In this document: positions 55,974 to 64,000 of the stretch, piece by piece
Layout of the letters: each line of letters starts with the position of its first letter
Numbering within the stretch: the first letter of the stretch is position 1
Assembly (NCBI RefSeq): GCF_004403305.1
Contig: NZ_SOHE01000053.1
Span: forward strand, 186,001-250,000
Source of the DNA: Cryobacterium frigoriphilum
Lineage (GTDB): Bacteria > Actinomycetota > Actinomycetes > Actinomycetales > Microbacteriaceae
Length of the DNA stretch: 64,000 bases
Reading direction: 5' to 3'
Made by a program: the position numbers and the translations under genes
The notes under the pieces: generated by a model
Told to the model about the DNA's origin: nothing
What the model saw: the letters and a program-made list of their open reading frames with translations, nothing else
The model's database searches: none

Positions 55974-56595
55974 CCCCGCGCGCCGCTCGGGTCCCGGCGC
56001 GATGAACGGGTCGGCTGAGTGGGTGGTCTTGGCTCGGCTCGGCTGGTCTGCACGACGAACCGGCCCGAATGATGCCTGCCGAACCTTGGTGCGGCCAAAA
56101 GCTGCACGTGCGCCGGAGACGTGCACCCCGACGTGCGCCCGGAAGCTGCACGTGCGCTCGAAATCTGCATACCCGCATGGTCACGCGCCGAAAAGCTGCA
56201 CGTGCGTGCCAAACGTGCATCCTGTCCTGCGCCCAGAAGCTGCAGGTGCGCCCGAAAAGTGGACTCCACAGTGTCGCTGCGCCCGAAAACTGCTCGTGCG
56301 CCTGGCCTGCCGGGCGCACGAGCAGTTTTCGGGCGCACGAGCCTGACGAGGTGTAAGTATCGAGCGCACATGTTTCGACCAGCTCAACAACCGGGGTTTG
56401 CGGCGCGCCACGAGGAGGCCCGACCACGTGCGGGCCGGCCAAGCCCGGCTCAGGCGGCTCAGACCCGGCCCGGGCCGCGCACGGCATCTCTACGTGCGCG
56501 CGGCTAGCAGGCGGCCAACTTCAGCAGCGGATGCCGCGACATCCGTCGCTGCGCTCTGGACGACGGCAGGCTACGAAACCGGCGCCCGGTGACGC
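55974..56595. repeat. Non-coding patch of degenerate GCTGCACGTGCG repeats
   Basis: Between 56090 and 56340 the motif GAAAGCTGCACGTGCG or close variants recurs at about 56096, 56146, 56190, 56236 and 56284, with shorter half-copies between them. Several frames are open on both strands but code only for this repeat (ARAVFG, AHVQLL), so I treat them as shadows. The remaining part (56350-56595) shows no feature. Confidence 0.7.
56278..56337. repeat. 25-bp perfect inverted repeat in the repeat patch
   Basis: Bases 56278-56302 are the exact complement of 56313-56337, with a 10-base loop. The arm contains CCCGAAAACTGCTCGTGCG, the consensus of the surrounding degenerate repeats, so this is the best-preserved copy. 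It could act as a terminator for the genes on either side. Confidence 0.9.
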
Positions 56596-57402
56596 TTAAG
56601 CGGCGACGAGTTCCGAGTCGCGAGCTCCGACCTCGCGGCTCAGTGCGGCCAGCAGCAGCGGCAGCTGCTCGGCCGGAGAATCCGGAGCCTCGGGGTGCCA
56701 CTGCACTCCGGTGATCGGCGCGGTCGCGTGTTCAACCGCTTCGACCAGGCCATCGGGGGCGAAAGCGGCGGCGACGAGTCCGTTGCCGAGACGGGCGACG
56801 CTCTGGTGGTGCGCGCTCTGCACAACGATCTGGGTGCCGCCGAGGCTGCGTGCGAGGCCGCTCGCGACGCTGAGTTCCACGTCGTGGGTGGACAGGATCT
56901 CGTCGATCGGCACGCCGACGTTGCGATGGATGCCGTCGTCGATGTGCTGGTCGATCGTGCCACCGAGGGCGACATTGATGATCTGCAGGCCGCGGCAGAT
57001 GCCGAGCAGCGGGGTGCCGAGTTCGACGGCCCGCCGCACAAGGGCGATCTGGCCCTCGTCGGCGCCCGCGAAGTGGTGGGTTTCGGCCTCGTAGCCGGTG
57101 GCACCGCCGTAGAAGCGGGGCGTGATGTCCTCGCCGCCGACGATCACGATGGCATCGGCATCCGTCGTGGCGGCCAGCAAAGCGGCCGGGGTCACGTCGG
57201 CGGCGCCGATGCGGACGACCTGCCAGCCGGCGGATGCGGCATCGCTCGCGACCCGGGAGTTCAGCACCTGCACCTTGGCGTGATATTCGGGCCGGTCTGG
57301 GCGCCAAGCGGTGACCTCGACGACGGCCAGGCGGGGCTGCGGGCGGTGCTGTTCAGCGAGACCAATGGCCGCCATGTCACGTGCTCCTGTGAGTGTGGTC
57401 AT
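56596..57402 (-). CDS. Class I glutamine amidotransferase, PuuD-like
   Basis: The 268-residue product has the peptidase C26 pattern: VIVGGEDITPRFYGG, the nucleophile in LLGICRGLQIINVALGG, and the His-Glu pair in GVQWHPEAPD. It resembles gamma-glutamyl-gamma-aminobutyrate hydrolases, which release GABA in putrescine breakdown. No other puu gene is here, so the substrate is uncertain. ATG at 57402 has GGAG upstream; an ATG at 57441 is in frame but lacks one. Confidence 0.9.
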   Translation of the reverse strand: MTTLTGARDMAAIGLAEQHRPQPRLAVVEVTAWRPDRPEYHAKVQVLNSRVASDAASAGWQVVRIGAADVTPAALLAATTDADAIVIVGGEDITPRFYGGATGYEAETHHFAGADEGQIALVRRAVELGTPLLGICRGLQIINVALGGTIDQHIDDGIHRNVGVPIDEILSTHDVELSVASGLARSLGGTQIVVQSAHHQSVARLGNGLVAAAFAPDGLVEAVEHATAPITGVQWHPEAPDSPAEQLPLLLAALSREVGARDSELVAA

Positions 57403-57546
57403 GTCAACTCCATTCGGTGTCGCGTACGGGTGTGTATTCATTCTGGGCAGCGGATGCGGCGAGCGCGACCCGGGCCGTAACAGGCGGTCATCTGACCGGC
57501 TTCAGCGGCCGGCTCCAGCGGCAGGCTTCAGCACAGTTGCTGTTCA

Positions 57547-57586
57547 GACCGAGTTCCTAGACTCGGTCAGACGGGCGCTCTATGCT
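57547..57586 (+). promoter_or_regulatory. Promoter and dyad of the TPM gene
   Basis: GACCGAGT (57547-57554) and ACTCGGTC (57561-57568) form a perfect inverted repeat around TCCTAG. TATGCT at 57581-57586 is the probable -10, so the dyad covers the -35 region, the place expected for an operator. Confidence 0.5.
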
Positions 57587-57621
57587 CGGAACACGGGTTT
57601 CATCGGGGAGAAAGCAGACCA

Positions 57622-59799
57622 ATGCTGGCACGGTTGTCGATCGGCGCAGGCCTTGTCATGACGGCCGCACTGCTGTTCACCCCCACCGCGGCCCAGGCCG
57701 CCGACCCGGTGACTTTCGGTCCGAGCAACATCGTCGACGAGGTCGGCGCACTCGGTGATCGAGAGTCCGAGGTCGCGGCCGCCCTCGACACCCTGTACGA
57801 CGACACCCAGGTCGACCTCTACATCGCCTTCGTCGACAGCTTCACCGGTGTGAGCGGCCAGACCCGTTGGTCTGACCAGACGGCGATCGACAACGGGCTC
57901 GGCACCAACGATGTGTTGCTCGCGGTCGCCGTCGAGGATCGGCAATATCAGGTGTCTGCCGACTCCGCTTTCGCCCTGACGGATGCCCAGCTCGCCGACC
58001 TCGAAACCTCCGGCATCGAACCGTTCCTGCGTGACGACGACTGGGCCGGCGCCGCCATCGGCGCGGCCGAGGGCATCTCGGCCAGCCTGAACGGCGACGG
58101 GGCGAACGGATCAGCGGCGAACCAGTCAGGCAACGACACGGCAAACGAGAGTTCCGGCACCGGCGCCGGGTGGGTCATCTTTCTCGGCCTCATCGCTCTG
58201 ATCGTGCTGACGGTCGTGCTGTTCGTGCGCCGCCGCCGCAGAGCGGGTGTCGGCGCCGGGTCCGGCGCGGGTGGCCGGGTTGCCGGCCCTCCGCCGGTTC
58301 GCCAGGTCGCCCTCGTGCCCCTCGACGAGCTCAGACAGCAGGCCGGCAGCGCTCTCGTCGCCACCGATGACGCCGTGAAGACGAGCGAGGACGAGCTGGG
58401 CTTCGCCGTGGCCTCCTACGGAACGGAGGCGACCGTCGCCTTTCGCGCGGCCCTCGATGAGGCCAACGCCCAGTTGCTGCGCGCCTTCACCCTGCAGCAG
58501 AAACTCGACGACGTCGAACCCGATTCCGACGAGCAGCGCCGGGCCTGGTACGTGGAGATCATCGATCTCTGTGAACGCGCCAATGCCGGTCTCGACGCCG
58601 AGGCGGAGGACTTCGACGAGCTGCGCCAACTGGAGGCGCGCGCGCCGGAGGCTGCGGCATCCGTCGCTGCCGAGCTGCTGGTGCTCACCGAACGCCTCAC
58701 TGCCGCCGACGCCACCCTCGCCCGCCTCGGCGCGCAGTACAGCGCCGAGGCGATCGCCCCGGTCGCCGATAACGTCGATCAGGCCCGCGACCGGCTGGGC
58801 TTCGCCGCGGCAGAACTCGCCGACGCCCGCAGGGAGCTCGGCCTCGACCCCGCCCCCGCCCCGGTCGGCGATTCCACCCCCGGCACTGCCGTGAACGCCG
58901 GAGCCGCGGCCGTCGGTATTCGCGCCGCGGAAGAGGCCGTCGACCAGGCCGGCCTGCTGCTCGCCGCGATCGACCGCCGCGGGACCGAGCTGGCGGCCGC
59001 CGCCGCCGCCATCATTCCGGCCCTGCGCGACCTCGAATCCGACCTGGTGACCGCCCGCGGGCTGCCGTTCGGCGGGCCGGGTGCGGCATCCGCTGCCCTC
59101 CCCGGTGCGATCGCCGCGAGCGAGGACACCGTGCGCGCGGTCACCGCCGCCCTGAACGAACGGGGCAGCGCCGACCCGATCGACCTCGCCCAGCGGCTCG
59201 CAACGGCAAACACGCAGATGGATGCCGCCCTGCAGGACGTGCGCGATGCCGCGGCTCTCGCGCAGCGCGCGCAGGCCGCTCTCGCCCAGACCCTGCTCGT
59301 GGCGCGGAGCCAGATCTCCGCGGCCGGCGACTTCATCACCGCCCGGCGCGGCGGCGTGGGCGCGGCCGCTCGCACTCGCCTCGCCGAGGCAAGCAGGCAT
59401 CTGGGCCTCGCCGAATCGACCGCGCCCTCGGATGCGCCGACGGCACTCGCCTATGCCCAGCGCGCCCACGCCCTCGCTGCCGAATCCCTCGCCCTCGCTC
59501 AGGCCGACGTGAATGCCTTCTCGGCCCCTGGGCAGGGCGGGCCGGGCTGGCCGGGCGGAGGCGGCCAGTACGGCGGCCAGCAGGGCGGCTCCGGCTCGAT
59601 GGGCGCCATGCTCGGCGGACTGTTGATTGGCTCGCTGCTCGGCGGCGGCGGCAATCGCGGCGGAGGCGGCATGTTCGGCGGAGGCGGCGGCTTCGGAGGC
59701 GGGGGCGGTCGACGCGGCGGTGGCGGCGGCTTCGGCAGTCCCGGAAGCTTCGGCGGCGGCGGCACCCGATCCCGGCGTGGCGGCGGCGGCCGCTTCTAG
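57622..59799 (+). CDS. TPM-domain membrane protein with Gly-rich tail
   Basis: The 725-residue protein has a signal peptide (residues 1-28, cleavage near AQA-A), a TPM domain (about 30-160; VDLYIAFVDSFTG, NDVLLAVAVEDRQYQV), a membrane helix (about 177-197) and a basic stop-transfer RRRRR. The 400-residue cytosolic helical part is Ala/Glu/Arg-rich with coiled-coil character, and the last 80 residues are almost only Gly plus Phe, Arg and Ser. Downstream pspA suggests a membrane-stress role. In Actinobacteria such TPM proteins commonly precede PspA; biochemical function is not settled. Confidence 0.9.
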   Translation: MLARLSIGAGLVMTAALLFTPTAAQAADPVTFGPSNIVDEVGALGDRESEVAAALDTLYDDTQVDLYIAFVDSFTGVSGQTRWSDQTAIDNGLGTNDVLLAVAVEDRQYQVSADSAFALTDAQLADLETSGIEPFLRDDDWAGAAIGAAEGISASLNGDGANGSAANQSGNDTANESSGTGAGWVIFLGLIALIVLTVVLFVRRRRRAGVGAGSGAGGRVAGPPPVRQVALVPLDELRQQAGSALVATDDAVKTSEDELGFAVASYGTEATVAFRAALDEANAQLLRAFTLQQKLDDVEPDSDEQRRAWYVEIIDLCERANAGLDAEAEDFDELRQLEARAPEAAASVAAELLVLTERLTAADATLARLGAQYSAEAIAPVADNVDQARDRLGFAAAELADARRELGLDPAPAPVGDSTPGTAVNAGAAAVGIRAAEEAVDQAGLLLAAIDRRGTELAAAAAAIIPALRDLESDLVTARGLPFGGPGAASAALPGAIAASEDTVRAVTAALNERGSADPIDLAQRLATANTQMDAALQDVRDAAALAQRAQAALAQTLLVARSQISAAGDFITARRGGVGAAARTRLAEASRHLGLAESTAPSDAPTALAYAQRAHALAAESLALAQADVNAFSAPGQGGPGWPGGGGQYGGQQGGSGSMGAMLGGLLIGSLLGGGGNRGGGGMFGGGGGFGGGGGRRGGGGGFGSPGSFGGGGTRSRRGGGGRF

Positions 59800-59810
59800 C
59801 TGCGAACACG

Positions 59811-59852
59811 CACCCACTCACGCGCCCACCCACTCACGCGCCCACCCACTCA
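59811..59852. repeat. 16-bp tandem repeat upstream of pspA
   Basis: CACCCACTCACGCGCC occurs at 59811 and 59827, and its first 10 bases again at 59843. It lies in the spacer between the TPM gene and pspA. Confidence 0.85.
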
Positions 59853-59891
59853 CTCACTCCACCAACCCGAACAGTCTCGAAAGGACCCCAC

Positions 59892-60629
59892 ATGTCGAAA
59901 CAGTCCATCTTCGGTCGCATCTCCCAGCTCGCGAAGGCGAACATCAACGCCATCCTCGATTCCGCCGAAGACCCCAAGCTCATGCTCGACCAGATGGTGC
60001 GGGATTTCACCACGAGCATCCACGATGCCGAAAGCGCCATCGCCGAGACCATCGGCAACCTGCGCCTGCTCGAAGACGACCACCGTGAAGACGTTGCCGC
60101 TGCCGCGTCCTGGGGCGGCAAGGCCCTCGCCGCGAGCCGCAAGGCCGACGAGCTGCGCGGTGCCGGCAACACGGTCGATGCCGACAAGTTCGACAACCTG
60201 GCCAAGGTCGCGCTTGGCCGTCAGATGTCCTCCGAGAACGAGGCCCGCGCGGCCGAACCGCAGATCACCGCGCAGACGGCCGTCGTGGAGCAGCTCAAGA
60301 GCGGCCTCAACGCCATGAAAGAGAAGCTGGGGCAGCTCGCCAGCAAGCGTGACGAACTCATCGCCCGCTCCAAGACCGCGGCCGCCCAGTCGCAGGTCAT
60401 GGACGCCGTGAAGAGCATCGACATGATGGACCCCACGAGCGAGGTCAGCCGTTTCGAAGATAAGATCCGCCGCGAAGAGGCCCGTGTGCGCGGTGCGAGC
60501 GAGCTTGCCGCCTCGAGCCTCGACGCCCAGTTCGAGAGCCTCGAAGACCTCGGCGAGCTCAGCGAGGTCGATGCCCGGCTGGCCGCCCTCAAGGCCGGCT
60601 CCCCGAGCACCCCCGCAATCGACCGCTGA
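59892..60629 (+). CDS. pspA: PspA/IM30-family membrane stress protein
   Basis: The 245-residue product is a coiled-coil PspA: IFGRISQLAKANINAILDSAEDPKLMLDQMVRDF at the start, with long helices from 30 to 220. PspA forms ESCRT-III-like oligomers on damaged membranes. AAAGGA precedes the ATG. It lies 92 bp after the TPM gene and is likely co-transcribed. A strong terminator follows. Confidence 0.95.
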   Translation: MSKQSIFGRISQLAKANINAILDSAEDPKLMLDQMVRDFTTSIHDAESAIAETIGNLRLLEDDHREDVAAAASWGGKALAASRKADELRGAGNTVDADKFDNLAKVALGRQMSSENEARAAEPQITAQTAVVEQLKSGLNAMKEKLGQLASKRDELIARSKTAAAQSQVMDAVKSIDMMDPTSEVSRFEDKIRREEARVRGASELAASSLDAQFESLEDLGELSEVDARLAALKAGSPSTPAIDR

Positions 60630-60648
60630 CCCGGCCCGGCCCGGCAGC

Positions 60649-60684
60649 CCCGCGGAACGTCGGCACCACCCGACGTTCCGCGGG
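60649..60684 (+). terminator. Terminator after pspA
   Basis: CCCGCGGAACGTCGG and its exact complement form a 15-bp stem with a 6-base loop, 20 bp past the stop. Confidence 0.85.
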
Positions 60685-60730
60685 CCCAGCTCAGTGCACA
60701 CCCTGCTGCAACAACGAAGTTGAGGACTCA

Positions 60731-61396
60731 ATGACCATTCCGGGAACAACCACCGTGGCATTCATCGGTGCCGGGCACATCGGCAGCCAGCTCGCCCGCC
60801 TCGCCATTGCGCACGGCTATTCGGTTGTGATCAGCAATTCCCGGGGCCCCGAGTCGCTCGCTGACCTCGTCGCCGAGCTCGGACCGCTCGCCCGCGCCGC
60901 CACGGTCGTCGAGGCCTCGCTCGCCGGTGACGTCGTGATCGTCACGACGCCGTTATCGGCCGTCGTGACCCTTCCCGCGGATGATCTGGCCGGCAAGATC
61001 GTCATCGACACCGACAATTACTATCCGGATCGTGACGGGCACATTCCCGAACTCGACGACGAGACGACGACGGTGTCCGAGCGTCTGCAGGTGTTTCTGC
61101 CGGACGCCCACGTCGTGAAGGCGTTCAATCACATCACCGCCTCGGCGTTGTTGACGGATGCCCTGCCCGCCGGTTCCGACAACCGGCGGGCACTCGTCGT
61201 GGCCGGCAACGAAGCATCCGCTCGGGGAGTCGTGTCGCGATTGATCGACGATCTCGGGTTCGACGTCGTCGATCTCGGTCCGCTCGCGGAGGGCTGGCGC
61301 ATTCAGCGCGACACTCCGGGCTACGGGCCCCGCCTCGATGTCTTCGAGCTGCGCGAAGCGGTGTCTACCGCCATCCGCTACCGCGACATGGACTAG
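60731..61396 (+). CDS. NADPH-dependent F420 reductase-like protein
   Basis: The 221-residue Rossmann protein starts TVAFIGAGHIGSQLARLAIAHGYSVVISNSRGPESL. This matches the F420-dependent NADP oxidoreductase / YqeC-like family; the Ser-Arg after strand 2 suggests NADP(H). The segment VVKAFNHITASAL is typical of the group. Whether the host makes F420 cannot be seen here. GAGG precedes the ATG. Confidence 0.85.
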   Translation: MTIPGTTTVAFIGAGHIGSQLARLAIAHGYSVVISNSRGPESLADLVAELGPLARAATVVEASLAGDVVIVTTPLSAVVTLPADDLAGKIVIDTDNYYPDRDGHIPELDDETTTVSERLQVFLPDAHVVKAFNHITASALLTDALPAGSDNRRALVVAGNEASARGVVSRLIDDLGFDVVDLGPLAEGWRIQRDTPGYGPRLDVFELREAVSTAIRYRDMD

Positions 61397-61511
61397 CGCA
61401 GATAGGCACTAGCGCACAACCCCACCCCCGCAAACGCATCGAAATGCCAGAGGAACCATCACAATTCTGCGCAGACCGGCACTTTCGCACTGCCGGAGAG
61501 CATACTGAAGT

Positions 61512-62345
61512 ATGGCTCCCACCTTCGTTGTTGTGCCTCAGTGGCAGGGTTCGGTTTCTCCGCGCGCGATGCGCCTGGTCGACGGGGCGGAGATGATTCG
61601 CGGTGATTTGCCCTCGTCGGCCACCGCGGTGGTCGACGTTCCGGTCGAGGCCGGCGACGCGATCGAATCCGGAATCCACCGGCTCTCCACCATCCTGCTC
61701 GTGCGCGAGCGACAGGCCGCCGTGCTGCGCGGGGTCAGCGACTGGGCTCTCACGATCGGCGGTGACTGCGGTGTCTCGCTCGCCTCGGTCGAGCACGCGG
61801 CCCGGCAGCATCCCAACGATCTCGCGCTGGTCTGGTTCGATGCACGGCCCCGCCTGCACACCGCCGAGTCGTCGCCGTCTGGCGGCTTCGGCGGCATGGT
61901 GCTGCGAGCGATCAGCGGAGAAGGCCGCCCCGAGCTGCTGCTCGACGCCGCGAGCACAGTGCCGCTCGACCGCATCATTCTGGCCGGCGCGCGCGACATG
62001 GACGACGCCGAAGCCGAGGTCATCGACCGGCACCACGTGCCGGTGCTCTCGGCCAATTCCCTCGAGACCCCCGACGCACTGCTCGCGGCCCTGCGGGAGG
62101 TCGGGGCGTCGCGGGTCTACCTGCACATCGGCCTCGACGTGCTCGACCCGGCCGCACTCACCGGGCTCGCCGACCTGGTGCCGTTCGGACTGGAGGTCGA
62201 GGCCCTCACCCGCCTGATCACGGCCGTGCGCGGTGAATTCACCCTGGCCGGGGCGACCATCGCCGGCTTCGCCCCGGCCACGATCGACGCGGGCAACGAT
62301 GACATGTCGAGCATTCTGCGCATCATCGGGGCGGTGACCCGCTGA
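61512..62345 (+). CDS. Arginase-fold protein lacking canonical metal ligands
   Basis: The 277-residue product follows the ureohydrolase fold. Motif 1 is GGDCGVSLASV (usually GGDHS), motif 2 is WFDARPRLHT (usually DAHxDxN) and motif 3 is LHIGLDVLDPA (usually DxDxxDP). Of the six manganese ligands only the first Asp of motif 2 and the second Asp of motif 3 are clearly kept; the first of motif 1 is Cys. An arginase or agmatinase reaction is therefore doubtful. Its stop shares one base with the start of the crotonase gene (TGATG), so they are coupled. Confidence 0.88.
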   Translation: MAPTFVVVPQWQGSVSPRAMRLVDGAEMIRGDLPSSATAVVDVPVEAGDAIESGIHRLSTILLVRERQAAVLRGVSDWALTIGGDCGVSLASVEHAARQHPNDLALVWFDARPRLHTAESSPSGGFGGMVLRAISGEGRPELLLDAASTVPLDRIILAGARDMDDAEAEVIDRHHVPVLSANSLETPDALLAALREVGASRVYLHIGLDVLDPAALTGLADLVPFGLEVEALTRLITAVRGEFTLAGATIAGFAPATIDAGNDDMSSILRIIGAVTR

Positions 62346-63163
62346 TGGCGATCGCTTCGGCCCCAACTCCGCCGAGGGATGATGCCCCCCGCGTTCTCAC
62401 CGAACGGCGCGGCCACGTCTTTCTGATCGGATTGAACCGCCCCGACAAGCGCAACGCCGCCGACTTCGCCATGCTGCAGCAACTGGCCCTCGCCTACGGT
62501 GAGCTCGAGCGCGACCCCGACCTGCGCGTCGGCCTCGTGCACGCGATCGGTGACCACTTCACCGGCGGACTCGATCTGGCCGACGTGGGGCCCCGGCTCG
62601 GCCCGCACGGGCTCGACCTGGTGCCGGAGGGTGGCCTCAACCCCTGGCAGGTCGACGGCCGCGGCCTGTCGAAACCGGTCGTCATCGCCGTGCAGGGCAT
62701 CTGCCTCACCCTCGGAATCGAGCTCATGCTCGCGAGCGACGTGGTCGTCGCCGCGGCCGGAACGACGTTCGGGCAGATCGAGGTTCAGCGGGGCATTCTG
62801 CCGTTTGGGGGCGCCACCATCCGCTTTCCTCGCGCCGTCGGCTGGGGTAACGCCATGCGGTACATGCTCACCGGCGACCGTTTCGACGCGGCAGAAGCGT
62901 ACCGCCTCGGTCTCGTGCAGCAGATCGTGCCCGACGGCACCCAGCTCGGCCGTGCCCTCGACCTCGCGGAACGCATCGCCGCCCAGGCGCCGCTCGCGGT
63001 GCAGGCCACGCTCGCCAACGCCCGCACCGCCGTGCGCGAGGGGGATGCGGCCGCCGAGGCCCGCCTGCAGCCCGAGCTCGCCCGGCTCGCGAGCTCGACG
63101 GATGCCCGCATCGGCATGGAAGCCTTCGTCACCCGCACGCCCGCGAGCTTCGTCGGCAAGTAG
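62345..63163 (+). CDS. Enoyl-CoA hydratase/isomerase family protein
   Basis: The 272-residue crotonase has the oxyanion-hole segments HFTGGLDLADV and GICLTLGIELMLASDVVVAA. Both catalytic Glu positions of enoyl-CoA hydratase appear kept (GIEL and FGQIEVQRG). It probably hydrates or isomerises a CoA thioester. It is coupled to the arginase-fold gene, an unusual partner. Confidence 0.92.
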   Translation: MAIASAPTPPRDDAPRVLTERRGHVFLIGLNRPDKRNAADFAMLQQLALAYGELERDPDLRVGLVHAIGDHFTGGLDLADVGPRLGPHGLDLVPEGGLNPWQVDGRGLSKPVVIAVQGICLTLGIELMLASDVVVAAAGTTFGQIEVQRGILPFGGATIRFPRAVGWGNAMRYMLTGDRFDAAEAYRLGLVQQIVPDGTQLGRALDLAERIAAQAPLAVQATLANARTAVREGDAAAEARLQPELARLASSTDARIGMEAFVTRTPASFVGK

Positions 63164-63227
63164 GCGGCCAGGCTGGCAGGCGGTCAGGCGCTGCCCGGAT
63201 GCTCTGGCCGGGTTCGGATGCGCGGGA

Positions 63228-63233
63228 TAGGCT
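63228..63233 (+). promoter_or_regulatory. Candidate -10 of the flavoprotein gene
   Basis: TAGGCT lies 51 bp before the ATG at 63285, in a gap of 121 bp after the crotonase gene. Confidence 0.35.
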
Positions 63234-63284
63234 ACTCGAACCCTTCGTTCTGCGCCCGCAGGCCGCGACCCGTTTGGAGACTCA

Positions 63285-64000
63285 ATGGCGACCCCCACAA
63301 CAGCCGACACCTACGACGTCATCGTGCTCGGGGCGGGGGCGGTCGGTGAAAACGTGGCCGACCGAACAGCTCAGGGTGGCCTGCGCACCGTGATCGTGGA
63401 GAGCGCCCTCGTCGGCGGCGAATGCTCCTACTGGGCGTGCATGCCGTCGAAGGCGTTACTGCGCAGCGGTGCCGCCCTCGCCGCCGCCCGTCGGGTACCG
63501 GGGGCGGCCGAGGCCGTCACCGGAGCCCTCGACCCGCGCGCGACGCTGCGCCGCCGCGACACGATCGTGCACGACTACTCCGACGCCGGCCAGGTCGAGT
63601 GGCTGGGTTCCGCCGGCATCGACCTCGTGCGCGGGCGCGGCCGGCTGACCGCCGAGCGACAGGTCACCGTGACCGCCGCGGACGGCTCCGTACGGGTACT
63701 GACCGCGACGCACGCCGTGGTCGTCAGCACCGGATCGGCCGCCCTGCTGCCCGACGTTCCGGGGCTCGCCGACGTCACCCCGTGGACCAGCCACGAAGCC
63801 ACCTCGGCGACACAGATACCGACGAGCCTCGCGATCATCGGCGGCGGTGTCGTTGCGGCCGAAATGGCTACCGCTTACACGGCCCTCGGCTCGCAGGTCA
63901 CCCTCATCGCCCGCAGCGGGCTGCTCGGCGGTCAGGAGCCCTTCGCCGGTGATCTCGTCGCGGCCGCGCTGCGCGCCGGAGGGGCGACCCTGCTGCTCGC
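63285..64000 (+). CDS. Pyridine nucleotide-disulfide oxidoreductase, N-terminal part
   Basis: The first 238 residues are visible. They contain the FAD site [18 protein letters not shown], the redox-active disulfide [16 protein letters not shown] (C-x4-C), and the NAD(P) site [22 protein letters not shown]. It belongs to the dihydrolipoamide dehydrogenase / mercuric reductase group. The usual Asn-Xaa-Gly before the second Cys is replaced (SYWAC instead of NVGC), which occurs in a group of uncharacterised homologues. The gene is cut by the window edge. Confidence 0.92.
   Translation, partial: MATPTTADTYDVIVLGAGAVGENVADRTAQGGLRTVIVESALVGGECSYWACMPSKALLRSGAALAAARRVPGAAEAVTGALDPRATLRRRDTIVHDYSDAGQVEWLGSAGIDLVRGRGRLTAERQVTVTAADGSVRVLTATHAVVVSTGSAALLPDVPGLADVTPWTSHEATSATQIPTSLAIIGGGVVAAEMATAYTALGSQVTLIARSGLLGGQEPFAGDLVAAALRAGGATLLL

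Noticed and set aside
55783..56487. Several frames of 95-234 codons across the repeat patch
   Set aside because: They encode only the local DNA repeat (AHVQLL, ARAVFG units) on both strands and lack any start signals.
58126..59817. 563-codon minus-strand frame opposite the TPM gene
   Set aside because: Low-complexity Ala/Gly/Arg-rich shadow; the plus strand has a signal peptide, TPM motifs and a ribosome site.

Overview
The window is high-G+C DNA from an actinobacterium. The gene order argS, lysA, hom, thrC, thrB, rho, prfA, prmC, sua5, a WecA-type gene and atpIBEFHAGDC is a classic actinobacterial arrangement. The many leaderless GTG/ATG starts, the actinobacterial FHA/PP2C pair, a very long disordered Rho and an abundant CGGATGCC octamer suggest Microbacteriaceae. 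That family assignment is an inference, and I cannot name the genus.

Positions 1-35,360 are mostly housekeeping genes. From the left they are a truncated PP2C phosphatase and an FHA protein, a DUF4192 protein, a heterodimeric ABC exporter under a TetR regulator with a perfect operator, ogt-tag for alkylation repair, mdh and yaaA. The complete F1Fo ATP synthase operon follows (10,594-17,633), read leftwards, with its upstream genes: an AtpI-like protein, a WecA-type transferase, sua5 and prmC. A cysK-cysE pair on the opposite strand interrupts the conserved block between prmC and prfA. Upstream of it lie prfA, rho, thrB, thrC, hom, lysA, an LmeA-like protein and argS. argS and a lipoprotein gene diverge from facing leaderless promoters. 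A tRNA-Arg(CCG) follows at 35,285.

Positions 35,360-47,200 are accessory. They hold an HSL-type esterase, a membrane protein with its PadR regulator and operator, and an antitoxin gene broken by an in-frame amber codon. Next is a repeat patch containing a perfect 60-bp palindrome, a DinB2-type polymerase, a HAD hydrolase, a DUF1684/DUF427 pair, a monooxygenase-like protein and a YciI protein. Isocitrate lyase and several small stand-alone enzymes complete the region.

Positions 47,300-54,750 form the most interesting neighbourhood. A four-gene leftward operon with overlapping genes encodes quinol nitric oxide reductase, a membrane protein with a four-cysteine motif, an SPFH protein with a Gly-Met-Pro tail, and a two-helix membrane protein. 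It is flanked by a radical SAM/SPASM enzyme and a HemG/HemY-type porphyrinogen oxidase, and two of the promoter regions share an AT-rich motif. The layout suggests a nitric-oxide defence and haem-protein module.

Positions 54,760-64,000 hold a Cys/Met-metabolism PLP enzyme gene broken by a TGA at a conserved Trp position and a 600-bp non-coding patch of degenerate palindromic repeats. They also hold a class I amidotransferase, a TPM-domain protein next to PspA, an F420-dependent-type reductase, an arginase-fold protein lacking most metal ligands overlapped with a crotonase, and the start of a disulfide flavoprotein cut by the window edge.
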